This document shows, one piece after another, positions 9,660-18,720 of a stretch of 64,000 nt of DNA. The position numbers were made by a program, and so were the translations under genes. This DNA is from Palsa-1392 sp963819975. Its GTDB lineage: Bacteria; Verrucomicrobiota; Verrucomicrobiia; Chthoniobacterales; UBA10450. The number at the start of each line of letters is the position of its first letter. Within the stretch, counting starts at the first letter, position 1. The notes below the pieces were generated by a model that was given only the letters and a program-made list of their open reading frames with translations, was not told the origin of the DNA and searched no databases. The DNA lies in NCBI GenBank assembly GCA_963819975.1, contig CAWFYE010000007.1, positions 372,001 to 436,000 of the forward strand, read 5' to 3'.

Positions 9660-11075
9660 CTAAGGGCTCGGGCTGGCCTGCGCCTCTTCGGCTGGCGCGG
9701 CATCGCCGCGCTTTTCACCCAGCCAGTCGCCAACGTCGAAGAAGCTGACGTAAGCGATGTAGCCGATGATCAAAACCGCACAGCCGGTCTGGACGATCTC
9801 GAGGACGCGAAGGTTGACCGGTTTCCGGCGCACCGCCTCGACCAGCGCGAGCACGATGTGGCCGCCGTCGAGGACGGGAATCGGAAGCATGTTCAGGATC
9901 GCGAGGTTGACATTCAGGATCACGCTGAACCAAAGCGCCAGTTGCCAGCCGCGATCGCTCTCGAAGAGCAAATAGTAGATACGCACAATCCCGACCGGCC
10001 CACTGAGATGCTGCAACTTGACGTCGGACTTGGGCGAAACGACCGCCTCGATCGTGTTCAAGGTGCTGGTTACGCTGTCGTAAACCTGCTCGATGGGATT
10101 TGGGTGCGCGATCGTCAATTTTCCGGTCGTGTCCCAGCCGATCCCGATCCGTGGCATCATCTTTCCGCGAGTCATCATCGGAACCGGAGTAAGCGCTATC
10201 TCGAGCTGCTGGTCGCCGCGTTGCACGTCGAGTTTCAGCTCCTCTTTGGGATGTTGCCGGATGAAATCCGCCAGCGCGACCGGGTTGTACATCGGGTGCC
10301 CGTCGAAGCCCTGAATGATATCGCCCTTCCGCAAACCAGCCGCCGCAGCGGGCGAGCCGGCTTCGACTTCGTCGATGATAGGCTTGGAGGCCGGATAAAT
10401 CAGGACCTGCCGCACGCTCTTCCGCCGCCAGCCGCTCGTCGGCGCGATGTAGGGCACGACCGAAACCGACAGCCGCTGGCCGTTACGTTCGACGACAAAG
10501 GGAATCGTCTCGCCTTCGCTCCGGATCACATTCCAGGTCACGCTGTCGTTCATCCCGGAGAAACGCGTCACCCGTTTTCCGTCCACTTCGAGAATCTTGT
10601 CGCCAGACTTGAGTCCGGCCTTTTCCCCGGGCGACCCGGGCTCCACATAACCGATCACAGTGGTCGTATCGGCCTCGCCGACCGGATGACCGACGGCCCA
10701 GACCAGGGTGGCGAAGACAAGCGCGAGGAGCAGGCTGAAAAGCGGACCAGCCACTGCCACAATGATCTTATCGAGGACGGAAATGGCCGGCAGCTTGGCG
10801 CGATCGGCGTCGGTCTCGCCCTCGATGATATCCATCGGCGCGAGCTGCGGGAGAGCGACAAAGCCGCCGAAAGGAAGCGTACCTAAGGAATACTGGACGC
10901 CGTTGACCGTCTTCTTCCAGATCGGTTTCCCAAACCAGACCCCGAATTTCTCGATCACCAAGCCACGCCAGCGCGCGGCCAGAAAATGGCCCAACTCATG
11001 GACCACGATGAGGAGGTTAAAGAGAATGATAACCTCAAGCAGGATAAAGATGATGCGTAGGGCGTGCAGAAACAT
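9660..11075 (-). CDS. rseP: RIP metalloprotease RseP (site-2 protease)
   Basis: This 471-residue inner-membrane zinc protease cleaves membrane-embedded regulators such as anti-sigma factors. The first membrane helix carries the zinc motif H-E-L-G-H (VVHELGHFLAARWRG). Two PDZ domains follow, around GYVEPGSPGEKAGLKSGDKI and PIIDEVEAGSPAAAAGLRKG. The C-terminal helix carries the third-ligand motif LNMLPIPVLDGGH. Length and arrangement match E. coli RseP. The gene lies 21 bp after dxr and 77 bp before ispG, the common bacterial neighbourhood of this protease. Confidence 0.95.
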   Translation of the reverse strand: MFLHALRIIFILLEVIILFNLLIVVHELGHFLAARWRGLVIEKFGVWFGKPIWKKTVNGVQYSLGTLPFGGFVALPQLAPMDIIEGETDADRAKLPAISVLDKIIVAVAGPLFSLLLALVFATLVWAVGHPVGEADTTTVIGYVEPGSPGEKAGLKSGDKILEVDGKRVTRFSGMNDSVTWNVIRSEGETIPFVVERNGQRLSVSVVPYIAPTSGWRRKSVRQVLIYPASKPIIDEVEAGSPAAAAGLRKGDIIQGFDGHPMYNPVALADFIRQHPKEELKLDVQRGDQQLEIALTPVPMMTRGKMMPRIGIGWDTTGKLTIAHPNPIEQVYDSVTSTLNTIEAVVSPKSDVKLQHLSGPVGIVRIYYLLFESDRGWQLALWFSVILNVNLAILNMLPIPVLDGGHIVLALVEAVRRKPVNLRVLEIVQTGCAVLIIGYIAYVSFFDVGDWLGEKRGDAAPAEEAQASPSP

Positions 11076-11096
11076 GGCGCTCGGAACTGGCGGACT

Positions 11097-12338
11097 CTAG
11101 CGGGCCAAATCAGTGGCCCGACCGGCGGCTTCCTCGCGCGCCCAGCGATCGGCTTCCAATATGGCATCCAGGCTCGGGTTGGCAACGGAGGCGTGGCGGT
11201 TCATCACTTCCTCGACCAATTGCCAGATGCTTGGGAACGAAATCCGGCGATCGAGAAAAGCTGAGACAGCGATTTCATTGGCGGCGTTCATTACAGCAGG
11301 CAGGGTGCCGCCCGTTTCCCCGGCGCGCCGGGCAAGGTTGAGCGCCGGAAAATCGTCCAGCCGCGGGGCGGCGAACTCGAGCTTCTGGAGTTTGCCGAAA
11401 TCGAGCGGGGGAAGAGAGTTCGGCACGCGATCGGGCCAGGTGACCGCGTATTGGATCGGGAAACACATGTCGGAATGCGAGAGCTGCGCCAGGACCGAGC
11501 CATCGGCGAATTCGACCATCGAGTGGACAATGCTCTGCGGATGAACGACCACTTCGACCCGCGCCATCTCGACTCCGAAAAGCCAGTGCGCCTCGATCAT
11601 TTCCAATCCTTTGTTGAAGAGGGTGGCGGAATCGATCGTGATTTTCGGCCCCATGCTCCAGGTCGGATGCTTTAGCGCCTGCTCGGGAGTAATGGCTGCG
11701 AATTGATCGCCCGGCGTCTCGCGAAATGGTCCACCCGACGCCGTCAGGATGATGCGGCGCAAATCAGAAACGTCCAACGTCCAACGCTCAACGTTCAACG
11801 TTGAACTCCCCGACTTGGATGTTGGACGTTGAGCGTTGGACGTTGAACGTTTTCCCTCCAAACACTGGAAGATTGCGTTGTGTTCGGAATCCACCGGCAA
11901 CACCTGCGCCCCTTTCCGCGCCGCGCCTTCCATCACTGCTTCCCCCGCCATGACAAGAATCTCCTTGCTCGCCACCGCCAGATCCTTCCCCGCCTCGATC
12001 GCCGCCAGCGCGGGGCGCAACCCGCCCGTCCCGACGACCGCGACCAACACCATTTCCGCATTCGTTAGGCAAGCGATTTCTTCGAGCCCTTCTTCGCCGG
12101 CAAAAATCTTCGGCTTGTATTCGAGGTTGGCGCAGAGCTCGCCGAGTTTCGATTCGTCGACCAGGCAGATCGCTTCTGGCCTAACGAGGTTAGCCTGGGT
12201 TGCCAGCTTCTTCGCGTTCGTCTTCGCCGCCAACCCGACGATCTCCATCCGCTCGGGGATATCTTGCGCCACTTTCAGCGCGCTTTCCCCGATCGAGCCG
12301 GTCGCGCCGAGAACGACTATGCGTTTGCGTTTCATCAA
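11097..12338 (-). CDS. dxr: 1-deoxy-D-xylulose 5-phosphate reductoisomerase with a repeat insertion
   Basis: Dxr converts DXP to MEP with NADPH, the committed step of the MEP pathway. The N-terminal Rossmann motif is VVLGATGSIGESALK. Catalytic and metal-binding segments are present: ASKEILVMAG, VDSEHNAIFQCL, ASGGPFRETP, GPKITIDSATLFNKGLE, and the late MNAANEIAVSAFL. The product is 413 residues, longer than the usual ~390. The extra length is explained by an in-frame insert of about 28 residues (about 162-190) in the loop between the S-E-H-N and S-G-G-P-F motifs, encoded by a palindromic repeat listed separately. The rest of the gene is intact, so the enzyme may well tolerate it. Confidence 0.95.
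   Translation of the reverse strand: MMKRKRIVVLGATGSIGESALKVAQDIPERMEIVGLAAKTNAKKLATQANLVRPEAICLVDESKLGELCANLEYKPKIFAGEEGLEEIACLTNAEMVLVAVVGTGGLRPALAAIEAGKDLAVASKEILVMAGEAVMEGAARKGAQVLPVDSEHNAIFQCLEGKRSTSNAQRPTSKSGSSTLNVERWTLDVSDLRRIILTASGGPFRETPGDQFAAITPEQALKHPTWSMGPKITIDSATLFNKGLEMIEAHWLFGVEMARVEVVVHPQSIVHSMVEFADGSVLAQLSHSDMCFPIQYAVTWPDRVPNSLPPLDFGKLQKLEFAAPRLDDFPALNLARRAGETGGTLPAVMNAANEIAVSAFLDRRISFPSIWQLVEEVMNRHASVANPSLDAILEADRWAREEAAGRATDLAR
11769..11852. repeat. Palindromic repeat inserted in-frame in dxr
   Basis: Two arms of about 38 bp, built from degenerate AACGTTCAACGTCCAACGCTC units, face each other around a short spacer (about 11807-11813). The arms match at about 32 of 38 positions when one is reverse-complemented. 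The total of about 84 bp keeps the reading frame of dxr and adds residues rich in S, T, N, R (TSNAQRPTS, LNVERWTLDV). Similar 'NVERWTLDV/TSNAQ' peptides are what such units encode when they land in genes. It looks like a mobile palindromic element of the REP/RIP kind. Confidence 0.8.
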
Positions 12339-12340
12339 AG

Positions 12341-12404
12341 GACAGGATTTACAGGACTAGGCGGATTCCAGAATCTCCCAATCCCAAATCCTGTTAATCC
12401 TGTC
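12341..12404. repeat. GACAGGATT palindromic repeat, copy 1 (between cdsA and dxr)
   Basis: The gap between cdsA and dxr starts with GACAGGATTTACAGGACT and ends with the near-reverse complement, finishing CCTGTTAATCCTGTC. In the RNA this would be a stable hairpin within the operon. A second element with the same outer arms and the same internal CCCAATCCCAA is at 54287-54380. Confidence 0.75.
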
Positions 12405-12412
12405 TCTCTTTT

Positions 12413-13327
12413 CTACGGAACGCGAATCACCAGCCGCAGATAAAAAAACAAAAGCGGCGCCGTGAAGAGCAGACTGTCGACCAGATCGAGCGCGCCCCCG
12501 ATCCCCGGGAGCATATTGCCGGAATCTTTCACGCCGGTGCTGCGTTTGATGATCGACTCGGCCAGATCGCCAATGACCGCCGCAAATCCCAGCAGCAACC
12601 CGAGCACCACTGCGTGCGACCAGGTCAGGACCGAGAGATGTCCCGGCATGAGAGCAAACAGCCCCACACTCGCGAGCAACGAAAAAACCAGCGCACCGAC
12701 AAATCCTTCCCACGTCTTCTTCGGGCTGATATGCGGCACGAGCGGATGCCGCCCGATCGCGCTCCCCGTGAGATACGCTCCCATGTCGCTGAATTTCGTA
12801 ATCGCGATGCAATAGAAAACATAAAACTGCCCGGTCACGGCCCCGCTCGGCGTGCGCGGCGTCACATAAACAATCTTGGTAATGAAATTATAGAGCCAGA
12901 GGACGTAAAGCAGACCGAAGAGCGTGTAAGCCATCGTCCGGAGCGGCGCATCGTCGCGCAGTCCGCTAAACATTTGCCGCGCAAAAACCGTCAGCAGAAA
13001 AAACAGGAGCACCGCCATTTCATAATCGTAAGAACGCGCCGGCCCGTAGACGGAGAAGTAATAGAAGCTGCCGATCAGCATGGCAGCTCCACAGATCATT
13101 GCCGTGATCTTGAAATTCGGGAGGCCCTTCTGATCGAGCATCCCGTAAAATTCCCAGAGCGCGATCATTCCGACCGTCCCGATGAGCGCAAAAAAAGCCA
13201 GCTCATAGCCCGAGAAGATAATGAGCAGCGCGACAGTCCAGAGGACGATCGTGCTCGCGAATCGAAAAACGAACGTCAGGCGAGCGGTCGGGGGCGAAGC
13301 CGAAGGTCGTTCCATGGTTGCGGGCAT
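12413..13327 (-). CDS. cdsA: Phosphatidate cytidylyltransferase
   Basis: CdsA makes CDP-diacylglycerol from phosphatidate and CTP, the branch point of phospholipid synthesis. The 304-residue polytopic membrane protein ends with the CDS signature GDLAESIIKRSTGVKDSGNM then LPGIGGALDLVDSLLFTAP. Earlier, SPKKTWEGFVGAL matches the family's conserved loop. About eight membrane helices are visible. It is the first gene of cdsA-dxr-rseP-ispG here; uppS, often found upstream, is not present. The start could also be the ATG 12 bases further in. Confidence 0.93.
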   Translation of the reverse strand: MPATMERPSASPPTARLTFVFRFASTIVLWTVALLIIFSGYELAFFALIGTVGMIALWEFYGMLDQKGLPNFKITAMICGAAMLIGSFYYFSVYGPARSYDYEMAVLLFFLLTVFARQMFSGLRDDAPLRTMAYTLFGLLYVLWLYNFITKIVYVTPRTPSGAVTGQFYVFYCIAITKFSDMGAYLTGSAIGRHPLVPHISPKKTWEGFVGALVFSLLASVGLFALMPGHLSVLTWSHAVVLGLLLGFAAVIGDLAESIIKRSTGVKDSGNMLPGIGGALDLVDSLLFTAPLLFFYLRLVIRVP

Positions 13328-13468
13328 GCAGCCTGCATCATCCCCGTCGTAGAAAAAATGTCCACTCCGGAGTCAGGCCGCGCCGTGCGCTTTCGAGCAG
13401 ATCCTGCCAATTCCTGCACCGGGAAGTTACGCGGTTAAACCCCGCGACTCCTCCTTCGCGCCGAAGTT

Positions 13469-14206
13469 CTAAACGATCCAGCCTTTACCTTGGTGCTCGA
13501 TATAGATAGCGGTCCGCTCGGCCACTTTGCGGCCGAAATAGCGCTCCACCACGCGCAAGGCCAGATCGATCCCGCAGCACTCTCCTCCGGAGGTGGAGAC
13601 TTTCTCGTTCTCGACGAATCGAACTCCCCGCCTGACATCGATGTCCGGAAAATCTTTCGCGAAGCTGTCGTAAAAGTCGTGATGAATCGTCGCTGATTTC
13701 CCAGTCAACAGTCCGGCCTTCGCCAGGTGCCTGACACCCGTGCAAACTGACATCGTCACGTCCGCCGTCGGCGCGATCTTGCTCAGCCATTCCCGCATTT
13801 TATCCGACCCACGCTGTGCGCCGATCACGGCCACCTTGCACGCGGGCGCATTCTCAAAGGTGTAGTGCGGCACCAGCTTCATCCCTCCCTCGACCGTTAC
13901 CGGATCAAGTTTATCCGACACCATAAAGAGCTCGAACGGCATCTGATCGGTCATCGCCGGACCGCGTTCAGGCATCATCACACTTACAAAAACGTCCCAC
14001 GGCCCCGCGAAATCGATCACGGTTGCATCTTCCGACACAGCCACGGCAACCGGAATAGTTCCTTTTGCCGGCGCGATTAATTCGCTCGTTGAGACGACAA
14101 CTCCCTTAGCGTTGCTCATATTTCCCTGCTCCGCCCGCGAGCGCGCCGGCCAGCCGACCATTGCCCCAAACGCGGCCGTCCCAGCAAGAAACTTCCTTCG
14201 GTTCAT
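13469..14206 (-). CDS. Tat-exported DJ-1/PfpI (GATase1-like) protein
   Basis: The 245-residue product begins with a twin-arginine type signal (MNRRKFLAGTAAFGAMVGWP). The mature part is a DJ-1/PfpI or GlxA-sensor type domain: VAVSEDATVIDFAGPWDVF, a central VIGAQRGSDKMREWL, and the nucleophile elbow SVCTGVRHLAKAGLL with Cys. There is no C-terminal AraC helix-turn-helix, so it is not a GlxA regulator. Such proteins include isonitrile hydratase-like enzymes and chaperone/deglycase relatives; the substrate cannot be told. A stem of 8 bp (CGCCAAGT...ACTTGGCG, around 14218-14250) lies in the leader region. Confidence 0.8.
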   Translation of the reverse strand: MNRRKFLAGTAAFGAMVGWPARSRAEQGNMSNAKGVVVSTSELIAPAKGTIPVAVAVSEDATVIDFAGPWDVFVSVMMPERGPAMTDQMPFELFMVSDKLDPVTVEGGMKLVPHYTFENAPACKVAVIGAQRGSDKMREWLSKIAPTADVTMSVCTGVRHLAKAGLLTGKSATIHHDFYDSFAKDFPDIDVRRGVRFVENEKVSTSGGECCGIDLALRVVERYFGRKVAERTAIYIEHQGKGWIV

Positions 14207-14460
14207 CTGAGAATAAACGCCGCCAAGTCTGGCATTTGTCTACTTGGCGCTGTATTCGCTTCGCGGCTCGCCACCTACTCCGCGCTCGCGCGCTGCACGG
14301 CGACGAGAGTCTGATCAAGATCAGTCAAAGGGGTGAAATTCACGGGGAAACTAGAGGGCAAAGCGAATCGCGATCAACCGGAGCAACGAAGGATCGCGCT
14401 GGGAGCGCGAATCTCTCCTAAAGGAACTTCTTCCTTCTTAATTCTGACTTCTAACTTCCC

Positions 14461-14850
14461 TTAGCCTTCTTGCAGTTGGATTGTCGTCCCGCTGTCAATC
14501 CAAGTCGCCGTGAAAACATTCGACCGGCCGGGCTGCACTCTGATCCACTGTTGTGAATATGGCCAGGCATCGTTCAAATGCGGCATCTGCTTGACCGTCA
14601 CCCAATGCAGCCCCGGCGCGATGACGCCTTGGTATTTCATTCCGTACCCGAGGCTGGCGACACGAACGCCGTCAATAAAGAGATTGAAATGCTGGTAGTT
14701 GCCAATGTTTGGCGAGCGTTTGACGATGAGAGGCACGCCGGGCCTGGAATAGGATACATCCTTTGAAGACGCACCAGCTCCCGCCCAGGCCGGGCTGACC
14801 GCGAATCCGACGGCGAGGACCGCCACGAGCAATGCGTTTGCTAATTTCAT
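14461..14850 (-). CDS. Small secreted protein, unknown function
   Basis: The 129-residue product has a clear signal peptide (MKLANALLVAVLAVGFAVSPAWA). The mature part is short and beta-rich: VPLIVKRSPNIGNYQHFNLF, IDGVRVASLGYGMKYQGVIA, PGLHWVTVKQMP, and RSNVFTATWIDSGTTIQLQ. This pattern of 'liDG.rva.l..g....v..PG.H.v.v' resembles PEGA/DUF2846-like beta domains that sit in the envelope, but the match is by eye only. No operon partner: 94 bp separate it from the DUF2059 gene upstream. The gap 14207-14460 before it holds no gene. Confidence 0.6.
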   Translation of the reverse strand: MKLANALLVAVLAVGFAVSPAWAGAGASSKDVSYSRPGVPLIVKRSPNIGNYQHFNLFIDGVRVASLGYGMKYQGVIAPGLHWVTVKQMPHLNDAWPYSQQWIRVQPGRSNVFTATWIDSGTTIQLQEG

Positions 14851-14944
14851 AGTGTCATAGACAACGGAAGATCACTTTCCGCTCATCCATTCCCCAAGAA
14901 AGCTGGTTCGCTGTGGCTGGAATCTCTGCCCGGCGGATGGCCGC

Positions 14945-15460
14945 CTATTTTGTCTTTTCCACGTCCTTCTGGAATTCCTGCATCATTCCCTGGAGCTTTT
15001 GCGTCATCGGGCCGATGCGATCTTGCATAAGGGCGCCGGCTTTTTGCATCGCGACCGGCGTCTTTTGCACCATCGCCTGGCCGGCCGGCGAACCGTAGAA
15101 AGCGACGATGCTGTTAATCTCGTCCTGGGTGAAGGTTTCGCGGTAGACCTGCACATAGACGTCTTTGAGCTTCGGGTAGGAGAGTTCGTCCTTGATCACG
15201 GCTGAGAACTTCTTCTGGAACGCGTCGATCTGAGCCTGTTGGCCAGGAGTGGGAGCCTTGCCCTTGAGGGATTCCTGAAGGCCCTGCTCCATGCCGGTGC
15301 GCATCGCGCTGTTCATCTGGCTCATCATCTGGTCGAACATCTTTTCGACCTGCATGACGCGCAGCAGTTGTTCGATCGATTGATCAGTCGGCGGGGCGGC
15401 CGGGAGGGAGACGACGGTCAAGCCACAGAGGAAAGTCAAACAGACAATTAAGTTTTTCAT
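14945..15460 (-). CDS. DUF2059 secreted protein
   Basis: The 171-residue product starts at ATG 15460 with a signal peptide (MKNLIVCLTFLCGLTVVSLP). The mature protein is helical with the DUF2059 pattern: IEQLLRVMQVEKMFDQMMSQ near the start and FTQDEINSIVAFYGSPAGQA then MVQKTPVAMQKAGALMQ later. The family's function is unknown; members are periplasmic. The open frame continues 79 codons upstream into the next gene but without similarity, so the signal-peptide ATG is the start. Confidence 0.85.
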   Translation of the reverse strand: MKNLIVCLTFLCGLTVVSLPAAPPTDQSIEQLLRVMQVEKMFDQMMSQMNSAMRTGMEQGLQESLKGKAPTPGQQAQIDAFQKKFSAVIKDELSYPKLKDVYVQVYRETFTQDEINSIVAFYGSPAGQAMVQKTPVAMQKAGALMQDRIGPMTQKLQGMMQEFQKDVEKTK

Positions 15461-15594
15461 TTCGGTCCAATACCAGAACCGGCGCCAGATGGGGCAACAA
15501 ATCGGAAAGTATTTGGGGATGCGGAAGCCCGCTCTTTTTCCACGACTCCTGGTAACCGACGGTTGTGACACGTCAGTGTGCCGCTCTCTCCGAG

Positions 15595-16437
15595 CTATTC
15601 CAGGCTGGCCCGCCGCAATGCGATTGCGCCGAAGAGCGAAGGAATAATGAAGGGCACCGCTGGAATTCCCGCGATCAAACCGGGCGTCAGATACCAAGGC
15701 ATGGAGAGCGCCGCCGGATCAGGGAACGCCAGACCTCTCGCCACGAGGCAGATCATGGCGACCAGACTAACGACAACAAACGCACGGCTCGCGGAGCGCC
15801 CGAGCCAGCCGGCGCGGCAGAGCGACACCGCGAAAAAGGCAGTCGCGGCGTATGTGAGTGTGCCGCCGAAGAAAAGCAGGATATCCTGCATTTCGCTCAA
15901 CTCACGGAATACTGCCGGGACCCGTCCGGTCCGCACTGCGGCCGCGCATGCCGCGAGCAGGATGATCTCGCCGACCAGGTAAAGCGGGCCAGCCAGAACG
16001 ATCCCGGCGAAGCCGAGCGTGGAAAAGAATCGTTCGCCGGCGGCGAGAGCCGCGTTCAAAGCGACAAAACCGATGACGACCGCTGCCGCCGCTGTCACCA
16101 GCACCACGTAGCGCATCTGATTCTCCGCCGCGTTCGCCAGCCAGGGCGGGCCCAGTCCCACCCAAAAGGTTGCAATGAGCGCAAAGGGCAGAATTAGAAA
16201 GCTCCCCGCGATCGCGGCCAATCGCGTTTCCTCCGGCCGCTCCGCGCGAATCGCGCGCTCCGCCAGCGTCCAGAGGGCGACCGCGAAGATGGCGAAAACG
16301 ACCGCGCCAATCACCTGGTGCACTCCCGCGACACGCAATGGCCGAATCGCCGCGAGCGCGATCGCCAGAAATGGAAGTGCGCAAAGGAAGAGGTAGCTCG
16401 CGCGCCAGCTAATTCGAACCGGTGCCGTCATCCGCAC
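15595..16437 (-). CDS. Polytopic membrane protein, unknown function
   Basis: The 280-residue product is almost entirely hydrophobic with about eight membrane helices (for example YLFLCALPFLAIALAAI, VIGAVVFAIFAVALWTL, YVVLVTAAAAVVIGFVAL, and IAGIPAVPFIIPSLFGAIAL). I do not recognise a family or catalytic motif. It sits alone on the minus strand, with the DUF2059 gene starting 134 bp downstream and a divergent ChaA-type gene upstream. A copy of the octamer GCCTAACG lies 14 bp upstream of its start. Confidence 0.6.
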   Translation of the reverse strand: MRMTAPVRISWRASYLFLCALPFLAIALAAIRPLRVAGVHQVIGAVVFAIFAVALWTLAERAIRAERPEETRLAAIAGSFLILPFALIATFWVGLGPPWLANAAENQMRYVVLVTAAAAVVIGFVALNAALAAGERFFSTLGFAGIVLAGPLYLVGEIILLAACAAAVRTGRVPAVFRELSEMQDILLFFGGTLTYAATAFFAVSLCRAGWLGRSASRAFVVVSLVAMICLVARGLAFPDPAALSMPWYLTPGLIAGIPAVPFIIPSLFGAIALRRASLE

Positions 16438-16564
16438 GAGGTTGACACGAGCCTAACGAAAGACAAGCTCAAAGCCTTCGCTGTTTCGAGTCCGAACGGG
16501 GGCAGCGAGAACAAGTTGGCGCGAACGATTGCATCGCGCCGCCACAGTCTATAGCCTCCGGGCG

Positions 16565-17719
16565 ATGTCCACGCCGCCATCCGCTAAACGCGTCAAGCTC
16601 GGCAACAAAAGATTCGTCGCCTTAGTGCGGTCGGAGTATCCGCTCCTTATCGGGCTGGGCACGGCTGCCATTTTCCTCGCCACCGGCGGTACCCTCGTGG
16701 AACGCCTCGCCAATCCGTTCTCGCTCGGAGTGATCTTCATCTGGCTCTTCGGCACCATTCTTTGGTGCGCCATCTCCGTCGTCCGTCATGCGGACTATCT
16801 CGCGATCAAGTGCGGCGAGCCCTACGGCACCCTGATCCTTACCCTGGCGGCGATTTCGATCGAGGTCATGATGATCTCCGCCACCATGCTGCACGGCGCA
16901 AACAATCCGACTCTGGCGCGCGACATGATGTTTGCGGTTCTGATGATTGCGCTCAACGGCCTCGTCGGCCTATCTCTGCTTCTGGGAGGACTGCGGCATC
17001 GTGAACAGACCTACAACCTCCAGGGCGCCAGCGCCTACCTCAACGTCATCATGGTCCTCTCGGTCCTCGGCCTGGTCCTGCCGGACTTCACCACCTCGAT
17101 GTCCGGACCGAACTTGAGCAGAGTTCAGGAAATCTTTCTCGGAGTCTCGGCCGTCAGTCTCTACGGCATCTTCCTTCTCATTCAGACTATGCGGCACAGC
17201 CAATACTTTATGGAATCCGGCGCCATCGCAGCTGACAATCATTCGGTGCATGAGGTGACCGGGATGCGCTCCGGTCTCTATCACACCACGCTCCTCTTTC
17301 TCTATCTCATCGCCGTTATCCTATTGGCGGAAAAGTTCGCCATTCCCCTCGATGACGGCATCGAGCGATTCGGAATGCCACAGGCCCTGGGCGGCGCGAT
17401 CGTGGCCGCACTGGTTCTCGCGCCCGAAGCCTTGAGCGCCATCCAGGCCGCGATCAAGAATCACCTGCAACGTTCAGTCAACATCCTGCATGGGTCGGTC
17501 CTTGCTTCGATCGGACTCACCATTCCCGCGGTCCTTACCATCAGCCTGCTAACAAATCGAAGAATCTCGTTAGGCTTGGAGGGCGGAAACCTTCCTCTTC
17601 TCCTCCTCACCCTGGGGGTGAGTGTCGTGACCTTCGGCAGCGGCCGGACCAGCATCCTGCAAGGCTGCATTCACCTCCTGCTCTTCTTCGTCTTCCTCCT
17701 CCTGATTTTCTGCCCGTAA
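16565..17719 (+). CDS. chaA: ChaA-type calcium/proton (sodium/proton) antiporter
   Basis: The 384-residue membrane protein matches ChaA of the Ca2+/cation antiporter family. The first repeat has the signature HADYLAIKCGEPYGTLILTL followed by AISIEVMMISATML, including the conserved Glu in 'GEPYGT' and 'IEV'. The second repeat has LVLAPEALSAIQAAIKNHLQ and RSVNILHGSVLASIGLTIPA. Such exchangers export Ca2+ or Na+/K+ for protons at alkaline pH. ATG 16565 is preferred over a start 12 codons upstream because the family begins there. Confidence 0.85.
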   Translation: MSTPPSAKRVKLGNKRFVALVRSEYPLLIGLGTAAIFLATGGTLVERLANPFSLGVIFIWLFGTILWCAISVVRHADYLAIKCGEPYGTLILTLAAISIEVMMISATMLHGANNPTLARDMMFAVLMIALNGLVGLSLLLGGLRHREQTYNLQGASAYLNVIMVLSVLGLVLPDFTTSMSGPNLSRVQEIFLGVSAVSLYGIFLLIQTMRHSQYFMESGAIAADNHSVHEVTGMRSGLYHTTLLFLYLIAVILLAEKFAIPLDDGIERFGMPQALGGAIVAALVLAPEALSAIQAAIKNHLQRSVNILHGSVLASIGLTIPAVLTISLLTNRRISLGLEGGNLPLLLLTLGVSVVTFGSGRTSILQGCIHLLLFFVFLLLIFCP

Positions 17720-17758
17720 GATCACACCGCAGCTCCGACGTGAGTGCATCCTCAACAG

Positions 17759-18673
17759 TTACACGACTGCCGTTTCCGACTCTTCGATGACTTCGGGCTG
17801 CTTCGGTTTTCCGTAGAGGACGGCGAGGAGGACGCCGGCTACCACTAACGAGATACCGAGTACGGACTGCGTCGTGTAGCGTTCACCGAAAATTGTGACA
17901 CTGAAGATCACCGCGTAGACCAGGCCGATGTAATTCAGCACCGCGACCTTCGCGATCCGCTCGGACTGGAGGGCTTTGGTCAGGCAGATCTGGCCGACCT
18001 GGGTAAGGATGCCGCACATGAGAAGAGAGATCCATTCCCACGGCGTCGGCGTGCGCCAACTGAACAAAATAAAGACGAGCCCGGCTGCGATGCCGACGAG
18101 CTGGAAATGGAGCACGACGACGATGGGCGCTTCGCGTTCGCGGAGGCGGCGCACGAGATTGTAGGCCATGCCCGAGCAGAGGGCGGAGCCTATCCCTATG
18201 AGCAGGTAAAACATCGAAACGCGCGAGTCGAAGCCCTTGAGCACAAAGACGCCCACGAAGGCGATGCCGTAGAAGAACCATTGCCTCGCCGGCACTATTT
18301 CTCGCAAAACAAAGACGCCGATGAGGGCGGTGAAAATGGGAGAGAGATATTGGATCGTGACCGCGGTGGCGAGGTGCATGTGCTGGAGGGTCACAAAGAA
18401 GGCGAAGAGAGCGAGCGTGCCGAAGGTTCCGCGCGCAATCAGAAGCGCGTGATTGTTCCCTTTCCAATCGAGCTGTCGGCGCGCGATCTCGACCCCGCAG
18501 ATCAGTCCCGAGACGAGGCAACGGAAGAAGACGATCTCCATCGCCGGAATGCGATCGAGCTGCTTCACGAAGACGTTCATCGTCGCGAAGGCGAGCGTGG
18601 CAAGGAGCATGTTGGCCACACCGCCGCTGAGCAGACGCGAATCATGGGACGCGGTCTCAGCCTGTGGATGCAT
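17759..18673 (-). CDS. DMT-superfamily (EamA) transporter
   Basis: The product is about 304 residues with ten membrane helices in two EamA repeats (first: ANMLLATLAFATMNVFVKQL, MEIVFFRCLVSGLICG; second starting near REAPIVVVLHFQLVGIAAGL). Such proteins export amino acids or other metabolites, and the substrate cannot be inferred. The segment QVGQICLTKALQSERIAKVA is typical of the second repeat. The start at 18673 (M-H-P-Q) avoids overlap with the divergent DUF1810 gene. Confidence 0.85.
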   Translation of the reverse strand: MHPQAETASHDSRLLSGGVANMLLATLAFATMNVFVKQLDRIPAMEIVFFRCLVSGLICGVEIARRQLDWKGNNHALLIARGTFGTLALFAFFVTLQHMHLATAVTIQYLSPIFTALIGVFVLREIVPARQWFFYGIAFVGVFVLKGFDSRVSMFYLLIGIGSALCSGMAYNLVRRLREREAPIVVVLHFQLVGIAAGLVFILFSWRTPTPWEWISLLMCGILTQVGQICLTKALQSERIAKVAVLNYIGLVYAVIFSVTIFGERYTTQSVLGISLVVAGVLLAVLYGKPKQPEVIEESETAVV

Positions 18674-18720
18674 AGCGGAAGGTCTACGCTGACGTGCTGA
18701 ACGAGACAAGGCGGGGTCGG

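Noticed and set aside
9588..10886. 432-codon open frame on the plus strand
   Set aside because: It is antisense to rseP, whose H-E-L-G-H and PDZ motifs are unambiguous.
11769..11852. CRISPR-like array
   Set aside because: The units are short, directly adjacent and arranged as one palindrome without unique spacers. No cas gene is present anywhere in the window.
14430..14460. Pyrimidine-rich stretch (ttcttccttcttaattctga) as a repeat or terminator
   Set aside because: It does not pair with itself and has no second copy in the window.
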